A DNA stretch of 64,000 bases from Psychroserpens jangbogonensis. GTDB taxonomy: Bacteria; Bacteroidota; Bacteroidia; Flavobacteriales; Flavobacteriaceae. Each line of letters opens with the position of its first letter. The first letter of the stretch is position 1. The translations under genes and the position numbers were made by a program. Positions 36,893 to 45,731 of this stretch are shown piece after piece. The stretch lies in NCBI RefSeq assembly GCF_000797465.1, contig NZ_JSWG01000012.1, positions 186,001-250,000 of the forward strand, in the 5' to 3' direction. The notes below the pieces were generated by a model. The model did not search any database and was not told the DNA's origin. It saw nothing but the letters and a program-made list of their open reading frames with translations.

Positions 36893-37009
36893 GTTAATAC
36901 TCCGATTTTAAAAAACCATACCTTTTTAACTTCAAATAAATTGCATTAATCCTTCCTAGGCTAATTACTGAAACATAAATTTTAATCTAAATTTATAAGT
37001 ATCATAAAT

Positions 37010-37062
37010 ACATGGTAATCAATGGCGATAAGGTTTTTATCCAAAAAAAGAAACACTTAAAC
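37010..37062 (-). pseudogene. remnant of the 5' end of an ACC-deaminase-like gene
   Basis: 53 bases align with 33248-33300 with about eight mismatches. Read on the minus strand they encode DKNLIAIDYHVF, matching DKNLISIDYHVF of the intact enzyme at 32404-33282. Several changes are silent third-base changes. The start codon is lost, and after 12 residues the frame diverges and soon stops. The orientation relative to the next T9SS gene is the same as for the intact pair. Confidence 0.75.
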
Positions 37063-37214
37063 CAAAAAAAAAAAAAAAATTAAATTTTTGTTAAAATCAC
37101 AAGTATATTGATTACATTGTTATCGTATTGCTACCCAAATCTATCTGAAATTTTTAACCTCATTTAAGACCCATTAGTATATGGTTTACAGGTCTTATTT
37201 TTAAATTTTATAAT

Positions 37215-37646
37215 ATGATTAGAAAATTACTTTTTTTAGCACTTACTACACTTCTTTATTGCTCAGTTAACGGACAGACTGTTATTTCTAATCCTAATGA
37301 CTGTATTCAAGATTATACAATAGAAGCCAAAACTATAGCAGGAAACAATCAACGTGTTGATGATATTCTAATCTCATGGGATTTCAAAGAACTTTCCAAG
37401 TTAGAAAATGTAGAACTAAGTTTCCAAGTTCAACCTCTAAATTCTTGCTGGAAAAAGCTTGACGGAAAAATTCGCTCAAGTCTTAAAACATATAAAATTA
37501 GAAATTTCATTGAAAACACTAGTGGAAGTCAAAAACTAGAATTTAATAACCTGAATTGCAAATGTTTAAAATGGAAGGCTATAATAATTGACCTAAGAAC
37601 AAACTGTCAAATTGAAACTGAATGGCAATTTACTAGCTTTTTGTAA
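37215..37646 (+). CDS. small secreted protein, unknown
   Basis: The 143-residue protein has a signal peptide (LLFLALTTLLYCSVNGQ) and a beta-rich mature domain with six Cys (NPNDCIQDYTIE, LNSCWKKL, NLNCKCLKWKA, RTNCQIETE). It has no T9SS tail and no family I know. It precedes the giant CUB-repeat gene by 28 bases on the same strand, so the two are likely co-transcribed. It could assist or bind that protein, but nothing shows it directly. Confidence 0.72.
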   Translation: MIRKLLFLALTTLLYCSVNGQTVISNPNDCIQDYTIEAKTIAGNNQRVDDILISWDFKELSKLENVELSFQVQPLNSCWKKLDGKIRSSLKTYKIRNFIENTSGSQKLEFNNLNCKCLKWKAIIIDLRTNCQIETEWQFTSFL

Positions 37647-37674
37647 TTACAAACGAATTAATGCATTTGATGAC

Positions 37675-40600
37675 ATGAAAAAAATTACATTTCTCATTAT
37701 TTTTTCAATTTCGCTTAACTTATCCTTTTCGCAAGGAACTGATATACTAGGTGCTGAACAATTTTGTTCTGGCAATTCTCAATTAACATTTAACAATGTT
37801 TATGGTGGCTCAGATTTCACACCTGTTGGCTGTTTAGGCTCAATACCGAATGCTAGTTATTTCTATATGGTAATTGATCAACCAGGAGATTTATATTTCA
37901 ATATTAATCAAGAGGATCTATTTGGAGCACCTATTGATGTAGATTTTATTGCTTGGGGACCTTTTATCGATCTTAATGATGCAAATACAAGTATTACTTA
38001 TACAGATTGCCCTACATGTCCTAACAATGCAGGTAATCCTACATTTTACCCTTATGCTCCGGATTATATTACAGACTGTAGCTATGATGCAGCTCCAACT
38101 GAAACAATGACTATTTTAAATGCATTACCTGGTCAAATTTATGTTGTATTAATTACTAATTTTGATAGTGATGAAGGGATTATTAATTTCCAGCAAGTTG
38201 GAGGACTAGGAACTACAACCTGTTCTATCTTGCCAGTTTGTGGTAATAAATACTTTGATGTAGGCGGTCCAACTGGAAATCATGCAGGTTACGAAACAAC
38301 GACTATAACACCTTATTTTGCAGGAGGAACTGTAACCGTAGATTTCACACTTGTTGACATTCCAGATCCTGGAGATGTATTAACCGTATATAATGGTCCT
38401 AATAATACGTTTCCTGTTTTGGGTATTGTTACTGGACTACCAGCTATATTCACTTCTACAACAGCAGCAAATCCTACTGGAGCTATAACCTTTGAACTCA
38501 TAAGTAACAATGATACCAACGTTGGTACTGGTTGGGAAGCAGATATCACCTGTACACCACCACCTCCTCCTCCAACTTGTGGCGAAACGTTTTATGATAG
38601 TGGAGGTTCTGGAGGTAATTATGTTGCTAACGAAGCACAAGTAATAAACGTTTTTGCTGATACTGCTGGTGATATAGTAACAGTAACCTTTACAGCATTT
38701 AACACAGAAAATGGTGCTGATGTATTAACCGTTTATGATGGCCCGAATATTACTTATCCTGTACTTGGAATCTTCTCAGGCACAACGATTCCTGGTCCAT
38801 TTACCTCTAGTGACCTGTCAGGTGCACTAACTTTTGTTTTTACTAGTAATGCCACTATTGAAAGTAGTGGTTGGACAGCAGATATCACATGTGTAACACC
38901 TCCAACTTGTGGCTTTACCTTTTATGACAGTGGTGGGCCAAGTGGAGATTACTTAGCTAATGAATTACAAACCAACACATTTTATCCTGATACGCCTGGT
39001 GATCTTGTTACAGCGACATTTACAGCATTTGATATAGAATCATGCTGTGATGATCTATATGTTTATGATGGTCCTGATAGCACATATCCACTCTTAGGTG
39101 TTTTTGCAGGAACAACAATTCCAGGGCCTTTTACATCCTCAGATGCCAGTGGTGCATTGACTTTCGTTTTTGATAGTGATAGCTCTGTTCAATATAGTGG
39201 TTGGGTTGCTAATTTAACCTGCAGGACTCCCATTTGCGGTACTACAGTTTATGACAGTGGTGGTTTAGGAGGAGATTATTCTGCTAACGAATCCGAAACA
39301 ACAACCTTATATCCAGATATTGCTGGCGACTTAGTAAACGTAATTTTTTCTGCTTTTAACACACAAAACGGTATTGATGAATTAAGTATTTATGATGGTC
39401 CTGATGCAACATATCCATTACTAGGAACATTCTCTGGCACTACAATTCCTGGCCCTTTTACGTCTTCGGACTTAGCCACAGGTGCTCTTACCTTTGTTTT
39501 TACCAGTAATAGTTCTATTCAAAACAGCGGTTGGGCTGCAGACGTAATCTGTTTACCACCTCCAACATGTGGTAATACATTTTATGACAGTGGAGGCGCT
39601 GGTGGAAATTACTCTGCCTATGAATTACAAACCACAACATTTTTCCCTGATACGCCTGGTGATGTTGTTACAGCAACATTTACAGCATTTTATACTGAAG
39701 GATGTTGCGATGATCTTTATGTTTATGATGGTCCTGATAGCACATATCCACTCTTGGGTGTTTTTGCAGGAACTACAATTCCAGGACCTTTTACATCTAC
39801 TGATGCATCAGGAGCTTTAACCTTTGTTTTTGACAGTGATAGCTCTGTTCAATATAGTGGTTGGGCAGCAGATTTAACTTGTAGCGCTCCCATTTGCGGT
39901 ACTACAGTTTATGACAGTGGTGGTTTAGGAGGAAATTATTCAGCTAACGAATCGGAAACAACAACCTTATATCCAGATATTGCTGGCGACTTAGTAAATG
40001 TAACTTTTACTGCTTTTAACACACAGAATGGTATTGATGAATTAAGTATTTATGATGGTCCTGATGCAACATACCCATTACTAGGAACATTCTCTGGTAC
40101 AACTATTCCTGGCCCTTTTACGTCTTCAGACTTAGCAACTGGTGCTATTACCTTTGTTTTTACCAGTAATGGTACTATTCAAAACAGCGGTTGGGCTGCA
40201 GACGTAATTTGTTTACCACCTCCAACTTGTGGCACTACGTTTTATGACAGTGGTGGCGCTGGTGGAGATTACTCTGCCTATGAATTTCAAACCACAACAT
40301 TTTTCCCTGATACGCCTGTTGATGTTGTTACAGTAACGTTTACTGCATTTGATTTAGAAACATGTTGTGATGAATTATTAGTGTATGATGGTCCAGACGC
40401 AACATATCCCTTACTAGGAACATTTGCTGGAAACACAATTCCAGGACCTTTCACATCTTCGGATGCTAGTGGTGCATTAACTTTTGTTTTTGATAGTGAT
40501 AGCTCTGTTCAATATGATGGTTGGGCAGCTGACGTAACATGTGCAAGCAACTGCAACTTAAGCATTACAGATACAATCTATCCAATTGGTGCAGACGAAT

Positions 40601-43176
40601 GTACGCTTGACTATACTGAATTAGTTGCTACAACAGGTAACCCATCATTAAATAGAATAGATATATTTTCTGAAAATTTTAATGGAGCAGGTATGCCTAC
40701 TGGCTGGACTATATTTAATGCAACTCCAAATACAATTTGGACAATTGCAAATAGTAATCAAGCAGGTGGTACTGCTAACGAAGTTGTATTAGATTGGAAT
40801 TCTGGAACTACAGATACTGGTAATTGGAGACTAACCTCGCCAACTATTGTAATTTCTGGTGAAACAAATTTAGCACTTGAATACAATCAATTCTTTGATT
40901 ATTATTCAGCCACCTATCCTCACTCTATTTATGTAGAGACAAATGTTGATGGTGCTGGTTGGGTAACACAAAGTTCTAATCTTAATATTGGAGCAGATAT
41001 TGGTCCTAATGCACCTAATTTGGATTTATCTGCTATAAGTGGAAACAATCTTCAAATTAGATTTAGAATGAATGGGAATCCATTTGGTTTTAATTATTGG
41101 TACTTAGATAATATTTTATTAACTGCAGACGGTATACCAACAGCGCCACAAATCACATGGGCCCCAGTCGTTGGCTTATTTACAGACAGCTCCTTAACTA
41201 CGCCTTATATTCTAAATGATTACGCAGGCACAGTTTATGCAAACCCTAACAGTACACTAACCTATACTGCAACAGAAGATTCTTCTGCATGTACAGATAC
41301 TATTATTGTTGACAGAAATGACAATATTTGGCTAGGAAATACTAGTGATTGGAATACAGCAACAAATTGGTCATTAGGAACTATTCCAACTGATAGCGAA
41401 CGTGTAATTATCCCAAATATCACAGCAATACAATCACCATTAATTCTGGGAGGAGCTCCTATACCTCCTGCTGTATCTAGAGCTGGATGTTTGACCATTG
41501 AATATGATGGATTTATCGAAATAGGAAATGGTGGAAGATTAATTGTAACCAATAGCATTACTGTTGAAGAAGACCCCTCTCCTGCCATTACTGATGGTAA
41601 ATTACTCATCAGAAGTGGTGGTAATTTAGTTCAAATAACAGGCGGAGCTATTAACACAAACAACAATAGCGGAGATATCAAAATGCAACGAAGTGTGACA
41701 GGTGTTGCATCTGACAGTTATGTGTATTGGTCTTCGCCAGTTGAAGGATTTGACGTACAAAATGTTTCACCGCTTTCTAGCAATATTTTCGAATGGGATC
41801 CTACTACATCAGTAGCAGTACCTTATGGTAACTGGATAAATCCAGTAAGTTCTACTATGACTCAAGGAAAAGGCTATATTATTAGAGACATTCTTGGCAC
41901 TACTCCTGAGGGTGGAACCATCACGCCTCCTGCAACTACATCAGAATTTATTGGAGTACCTCGTAATGGTGAATTAACAATACCTATTTATAGAGGAAAT
42001 CACCTTCCTGCTGATGGAAACTATCCTGGTGCAGGAAATACGCAAGCAACACCTTTAGATGATAACTGGAATTTAATTGGTAATCCATATCCATCTTCTA
42101 TTTCGGCAGATGCTTTTATTACCGAAAATGCAGCTTTGATAACTAACGACACCGATCCCAGCATTAGCGGAACAATATGGCTATGGCGTCATGAAAATAC
42201 GACCAGTATAATTAATGACCCTTTTTATGGTGATTATTACTATAATTACAATGGAAATCAATATGCTGCATATAATTTATCTGGACCAAACCCTAGTGGT
42301 TTTAATGGCAACATTGCTTCAGGGCAAGGATTCTTCGTGCTTATGGAAGATATAGCTGGACCAACCTTAAGTGCTGATATCACATTTAGAAATTCAATGA
42401 GGTATTTCACAATATCTGGTGATAATGATGCATATGATAACAACAGTTTTTTAAGATCCGCAACTAACGAATCCACTACAACTAATGCAATTGAACGTCA
42501 TAGAATATGGTTAGATTTAATAAAACCAAATAATGATGCGACATCTATCTTAGTTGGTTATATTGAAAATGCTACAAATGCTATTGATCGTTTATTTGAT
42601 GGCTATGATTTAAATAAATTTGGGACAAGACTATATTCAATAATTGACGACAAAGAATTTTCAATTCAAGGAAAAACCTTGCCTTTTGATCAAGAGGATA
42701 GAGTGCCACTTGGTATAATAATAACTGAAAATGCTATACATCAAATAGCTATAAATACCGTTGATGGTTTATTTGAAAATGAATCACAAGATATTTATCT
42801 AGAAGATACCTATACAAATACAATTCATGATTTACGCATATCACCTTATAGTTTTACTTCTGAAAATGGAACTTTTAACGACCGATTCATTCTAAGATAT
42901 ACAAATGATACTCTCGGAATAAATGAATTAGAATTAGGCTCAGGATTAATTATTGTAGCTCCGCAAAACAATTATATTAAAGTAAATTCTGAGCGAAGCT
43001 TAATTGAATCAGTCATTGTTTATGACCTTTTAGGAAGAGTATTATTTGATAAGAATTCTATTAACGAATCTGAATTCATTTTAAATAACCATAACTTTTC
43101 TAGTGGTACATATATTGTAAAAGCAACATTAGCAAATGGTCAATCTAAAGCTCAAAAAATAGTATTAAAAAATTAA
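37675..43176 (+). CDS. giant T9SS surface protein with seven CUB-like repeats
   Basis: The 1833-residue protein has a signal peptide (KKITFLIIFSISLNLSFSQ) and an N-terminal module (about 22-185). Seven tandem CUB-like domains follow (189-956), each opening CGxTxYDSGG and containing VYDGPDxTYPLLG. A MAM/choice-of-anchor-J-like domain follows (about 975-1160; FSENFNGAGMPTGWTI, YLDNILL), then a region shared with the first T9SS protein (WNTATNWS, NWNLIGNPYPS, ERHRIWLDL), and a type A sorting domain ending KIVLKN. CUB and MAM domains usually bind proteins or glycans, so adhesion is the likely role. ATG 37675 is chosen because it opens the signal peptide. Confidence 0.88.
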   Translation: MKKITFLIIFSISLNLSFSQGTDILGAEQFCSGNSQLTFNNVYGGSDFTPVGCLGSIPNASYFYMVIDQPGDLYFNINQEDLFGAPIDVDFIAWGPFIDLNDANTSITYTDCPTCPNNAGNPTFYPYAPDYITDCSYDAAPTETMTILNALPGQIYVVLITNFDSDEGIINFQQVGGLGTTTCSILPVCGNKYFDVGGPTGNHAGYETTTITPYFAGGTVTVDFTLVDIPDPGDVLTVYNGPNNTFPVLGIVTGLPAIFTSTTAANPTGAITFELISNNDTNVGTGWEADITCTPPPPPPTCGETFYDSGGSGGNYVANEAQVINVFADTAGDIVTVTFTAFNTENGADVLTVYDGPNITYPVLGIFSGTTIPGPFTSSDLSGALTFVFTSNATIESSGWTADITCVTPPTCGFTFYDSGGPSGDYLANELQTNTFYPDTPGDLVTATFTAFDIESCCDDLYVYDGPDSTYPLLGVFAGTTIPGPFTSSDASGALTFVFDSDSSVQYSGWVANLTCRTPICGTTVYDSGGLGGDYSANESETTTLYPDIAGDLVNVIFSAFNTQNGIDELSIYDGPDATYPLLGTFSGTTIPGPFTSSDLATGALTFVFTSNSSIQNSGWAADVICLPPPTCGNTFYDSGGAGGNYSAYELQTTTFFPDTPGDVVTATFTAFYTEGCCDDLYVYDGPDSTYPLLGVFAGTTIPGPFTSTDASGALTFVFDSDSSVQYSGWAADLTCSAPICGTTVYDSGGLGGNYSANESETTTLYPDIAGDLVNVTFTAFNTQNGIDELSIYDGPDATYPLLGTFSGTTIPGPFTSSDLATGAITFVFTSNGTIQNSGWAADVICLPPPTCGTTFYDSGGAGGDYSAYEFQTTTFFPDTPVDVVTVTFTAFDLETCCDELLVYDGPDATYPLLGTFAGNTIPGPFTSSDASGALTFVFDSDSSVQYDGWAADVTCASNCNLSITDTIYPIGADECTLDYTELVATTGNPSLNRIDIFSENFNGAGMPTGWTIFNATPNTIWTIANSNQAGGTANEVVLDWNSGTTDTGNWRLTSPTIVISGETNLALEYNQFFDYYSATYPHSIYVETNVDGAGWVTQSSNLNIGADIGPNAPNLDLSAISGNNLQIRFRMNGNPFGFNYWYLDNILLTADGIPTAPQITWAPVVGLFTDSSLTTPYILNDYAGTVYANPNSTLTYTATEDSSACTDTIIVDRNDNIWLGNTSDWNTATNWSLGTIPTDSERVIIPNITAIQSPLILGGAPIPPAVSRAGCLTIEYDGFIEIGNGGRLIVTNSITVEEDPSPAITDGKLLIRSGGNLVQITGGAINTNNNSGDIKMQRSVTGVASDSYVYWSSPVEGFDVQNVSPLSSNIFEWDPTTSVAVPYGNWINPVSSTMTQGKGYIIRDILGTTPEGGTITPPATTSEFIGVPRNGELTIPIYRGNHLPADGNYPGAGNTQATPLDDNWNLIGNPYPSSISADAFITENAALITNDTDPSISGTIWLWRHENTTSIINDPFYGDYYYNYNGNQYAAYNLSGPNPSGFNGNIASGQGFFVLMEDIAGPTLSADITFRNSMRYFTISGDNDAYDNNSFLRSATNESTTTNAIERHRIWLDLIKPNNDATSILVGYIENATNAIDRLFDGYDLNKFGTRLYSIIDDKEFSIQGKTLPFDQEDRVPLGIIITENAIHQIAINTVDGLFENESQDIYLEDTYTNTIHDLRISPYSFTSENGTFNDRFILRYTNDTLGINELELGSGLIIVAPQNNYIKVNSERSLIESVIVYDLLGRVLFDKNSINESEFILNNHNFSSGTYIVKATLANGQSKAQKIVLKN
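38239..40542 (+). repeat. seven tandem CUB-domain coding repeats with 660-bp higher-order unit
   Basis: Units begin at the Cys codons 38239, 38578, 38908, 39235, 39568, 39895 and 40228. Type A units (3, 5, 7) carry a CC pair before the DGP motif (for example ESCCDDLYVYDGP). Type B units (2, 4, 6) lack it (NGIDELSIYDGP). Units 3-4 and 5-6 are copies offset by exactly 660 bp, with local identity around 95 percent by eye. Confidence 0.92.
43079..43170 (+). repeat. near-identical sorting-tail segment, copy 2
   Basis: Counterpart of 36734-36825; three differences in 92 bases. Confidence 0.85.
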
Positions 43177-43502
43177 ATTTTAATAAAGTTTATAAAATTC
43201 CAAAGAGGCCTTAATTTTAAATAATTAGGGTCTTTTTCATTTACATAAGCCTCTCTTTCAAATGAAATATTCTTATAAGCTTTTTTCCAATTTCCATAAA
43301 CTAAAAGGCGAATCAAAAATTCAATACTATACCATAAATAAAATACAATAATAAGAAGTTCTAATTGCTGTCTTAAATGGATTTTCTCATGGTTCACTAA
43401 ATTAATGTCAGTTTTCAAACGCCTATGTTTAAGGAAAACGAAAGGGAAAATCGTAATTCCAACATAACCTTTAGGCACCAAATATTTAGAGATTAAAATC
43501 AT
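43173..43502 (-). CDS. minimal HExxH membrane protein, unknown
   Basis: The 109-residue protein has hydrophobic stretches at about 13-24 and 46-68. It contains HEKIH (38-42, a Zn-binding HExxH) and, 40 residues later, FEREAY (81-86) as a possible third-ligand segment; M56/BlaR1 proteins have a comparable HExxH ... FExEAD pattern. At this length it would be among the smallest membrane gluzincin-like proteins. Its 3' end overlaps the stop codon of the CUB gene by 3 bases and carries that gene's terminator-like hairpin. Confidence 0.65.
   Translation of the reverse strand: MILISKYLVPKGYVGITIFPFVFLKHRRLKTDINLVNHEKIHLRQQLELLIIVFYLWYSIEFLIRLLVYGNWKKAYKNISFEREAYVNEKDPNYLKLRPLWNFINFIKI
43202..43238 (+). 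terminator. imperfect terminator of the CUB gene inside the convergent gene
   Basis: An imperfect stem (aaagaggccttaatt / aattagggtcttttt) is followed by T. It is related to the terminator at 36851-36892 by position and sequence and lies within the coding end of the minus-strand gene. Confidence 0.4.
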
Positions 43503-43537
43503 AGTTTATTGCATTCAAAAATCAATCCAATTTCCAC

Positions 43538-43545
43538 TATCTTTG
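43538..43545 (+). promoter_or_regulatory. -7 promoter element of DUF5522-hutU
   Basis: TATCTTTG matches TAnnTTTG. The ATG at 43552 is only 6 bases beyond its end, so the transcript should be leaderless or nearly so. Confidence 0.55.
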
Positions 43546-43551
43546 TAATAT

Positions 43552-43713
43552 ATGAAGAAAATCATTCCTTTAGAAGAAGGCGATTATTATTTAACACCTG
43601 AAGGTTATCGTTGCTTCACAGAACAGTATCTCTTAAAAAGAGGCTATTGTTGTGAAAGTGGATGTAGACATTGCCCTTATGGTTTCGACAAAAACACATT
43701 AAAAAAAAAGTAA
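43552..43713 (+). CDS. DUF5522 small Cys-rich protein
   Basis: The 53-residue protein matches the DUF5522 pattern: DYYLTPEGYRCFTEQYLLKRG followed by YCCESGCRHCPYGF (Cys 33, 34, 38 and 41), probably a metal or cluster site. It ends in a Lys-rich tail. The TAA overlaps the ATG of hutU by one base. Small enough to be missed by gene callers, but motif and coupling make it convincing. Confidence 0.85.
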   Translation: MKKIIPLEEGDYYLTPEGYRCFTEQYLLKRGYCCESGCRHCPYGFDKNTLKKK

Positions 43714-45713
43714 TGCAAACAACACATATCTCTTTTAAAGAACAAATAAAAGAAGGAATACCAAATGTTTTGCCTCAACCAAAGCCTTATGATTCCTCAA
43801 TAAATCACGCTCCTAAGCGAAAAGAAATATTATCTTCTGAAGAAAAAAAATTAGCATTAAGAAATGCATTACGATACTTTGATAAATCTAATCACGCTGA
43901 ATTAATTTCAGAATTCAAAAGCGAATTAGATACTTACGGAAGAATATATATGTATCGATTTCGTCCTGATTACGCAATGTATGCAAGACCTATTGAAGAG
44001 TATCCTGCAAAGTCTCAGCAAGCAGCAGCTATAATGCTAATGATTCAAAACAATTTAGATTATGCGGTTGCTCAACACCCTCATGAACTGATTACTTATG
44101 GAGGGAATGGAGGTGTGTTTTCTAATTGGGCACAGTACAGGTTGACAATGAAATACCTATCAGAAATGAGTGATGAGCAAACTCTCGCTATGTATTCTGG
44201 TCACCCAATGGGATTATTCCCAAGTCATAAAGATGCACCAAGAGTTGTTGTAACAAATGGTATGATGATACCTAACTACTCTAAACCAGATGATTGGGAA
44301 AAATTTAATGCGTTAGGTGTAACCCAATATGGACAAATGACCGCTGGAAGCTTTATGTATATTGGTCCTCAAGGCATTGTACATGGAACAACAATAACTG
44401 TTTTAAACGGATTTAGAAAAATCAAAAAAGAACCTAAAGGCAATCTCTTTGTGACTTCTGGACTAGGCGGTATGTCTGGCGCACAACCAAAAGCAGGTAA
44501 TATTGCTGGCTGTATAACTGTTTGTGCTGAAGTAAATCCGAAAATCACACAAGTTAGATTAGATCAAGGTTGGATAGATGAGAAAGTTACAGATTTAGAT
44601 ACGTTGGTATCTCGTGTAAATCAAGCAAAGTCTAACCAAGAAACAGTATCAATAGCCTATTTAGGAAATATTGTCGAAGTCTGGGAGAAATTTGACAAAG
44701 ACAATGTTCATATCGATTTAGGAAGTGATCAAACTTCTTTACATAATCCATGGGCTGGAGGTTACTATCCTGTTGACATGTCATTTGAAGAAGCCAATAA
44801 TATGATGGCAAATAACCCAGAGTTATTTAAAGAAAAAGTACAAGAAACTTTAAGACGTCATGCTAAAGCAATAAATAAACATACGGCAAAGGGCACTTAT
44901 TTCTTTGATTATGGAAATGCATTTTTACTAGAAGCTTCTAGAGCTGGCGCTGATATCATGGCAGACAATGGTATTGACTTTAAATATCCAAGTTATGTGC
45001 AAGATATAATGGGACCAATGTGTTTTGATTATGGCTTTGGACCATTTAGATGGGTTTGTGCATCTGGAAAAACAGAAGATTTGGTAAAAACAGATCAAAT
45101 TGCATGTGATGTATTAGAAGAGTTAAAAAGAAATGCTCCTAATGAAATTCAGCAGCAAATGGCTGATAACATTCAATGGATCAAAGGCGCACAAGAAAAT
45201 AAATTGGTTGTAGGTTCACAAGCAAGAATTCTATATGCAGATGCTGAGGGAAGAATGAAAATTGCTGAAGCTTTCAATAATGCTATCAAAAATGGACGCA
45301 TAGGAACTGTTATTCTTGGACGTGATCATCATGATGTCTCAGGAACAGATTCTCCTTATCGCGAAACAAGCAATATTTATGATGGCTCTCGTTTTACTGC
45401 AGATATGGCTATTCAAAATGTAATTGGAGATAGTTTTAGAGGCGCTACTTGGGTGAGCATCCATAACGGTGGAGGCGTAGGTTGGGGTGAAGTCATAAAT
45501 GGCGGATTTGGTATGGTTCTTGATGGTAGTAATGATGCAGAAAGACGTTTAAAATCTATGCTATTCTGGGATGTAAATAACGGAATTGCCAGACGAAATT
45601 GGGCAAGAAATGAAGGTGCTATTTTTGCCATAAAACGTGCTATGGAAAGTGAACCTAATTTAAAGGTAACGCTTCCAAATTTAGTTGATGAAGATTTACT
45701 AGACTCGTTATAA
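43713..45713 (+). CDS. hutU: urocanate hydratase
   Basis: The 666-residue enzyme adds water to urocanate to form imidazolonepropionate, the second step of histidine degradation, using tightly bound NAD+. Hallmarks are YGGNGGVFSNWAQ, GLGGMSGAQPKAGNIAGC and FDYGFGPFRWVCASG, which includes the Cys near NAD. It is longer than the enzyme of Bacillus or Pseudomonas (about 555 residues) but typical of the long Bacteroidota form. The ATG at 43713 overlaps the DUF5522 stop; an upstream in-frame start at 43671 lies inside that gene. Other hut genes are not in the window. Confidence 0.93.
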   Translation: MQTTHISFKEQIKEGIPNVLPQPKPYDSSINHAPKRKEILSSEEKKLALRNALRYFDKSNHAELISEFKSELDTYGRIYMYRFRPDYAMYARPIEEYPAKSQQAAAIMLMIQNNLDYAVAQHPHELITYGGNGGVFSNWAQYRLTMKYLSEMSDEQTLAMYSGHPMGLFPSHKDAPRVVVTNGMMIPNYSKPDDWEKFNALGVTQYGQMTAGSFMYIGPQGIVHGTTITVLNGFRKIKKEPKGNLFVTSGLGGMSGAQPKAGNIAGCITVCAEVNPKITQVRLDQGWIDEKVTDLDTLVSRVNQAKSNQETVSIAYLGNIVEVWEKFDKDNVHIDLGSDQTSLHNPWAGGYYPVDMSFEEANNMMANNPELFKEKVQETLRRHAKAINKHTAKGTYFFDYGNAFLLEASRAGADIMADNGIDFKYPSYVQDIMGPMCFDYGFGPFRWVCASGKTEDLVKTDQIACDVLEELKRNAPNEIQQQMADNIQWIKGAQENKLVVGSQARILYADAEGRMKIAEAFNNAIKNGRIGTVILGRDHHDVSGTDSPYRETSNIYDGSRFTADMAIQNVIGDSFRGATWVSIHNGGGVGWGEVINGGFGMVLDGSNDAERRLKSMLFWDVNNGIARRNWARNEGAIFAIKRAMESEPNLKVTLPNLVDEDLLDSL

Positions 45714-45731
45714 CAAACAAAAAAAAATGAT

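Larger units (their letters stand above)
36832..37214. other. 383-base intergenic region between T9SS genes
   Basis: It holds, in order, the terminator of the upstream gene (36851-36892), a remnant of a PLP-enzyme gene on the minus strand (37010-37062), a run of 16 A (37064-37079), and an AT-rich leader before the ATG at 37215. No TAnnTTTG element is convincing. No further open frame looks real. Confidence 0.7.

Noticed and set aside
38239-40542. Tandem repeats considered as CRISPR or satellite DNA
   Set aside because: The period is about 330 bases and always in frame, encoding CUB-like domains with conserved Cys.
41262-41609. 115-codon minus-strand frame inside the CUB gene
   Set aside because: Antisense to a continuous T9SS protein with no features of its own.
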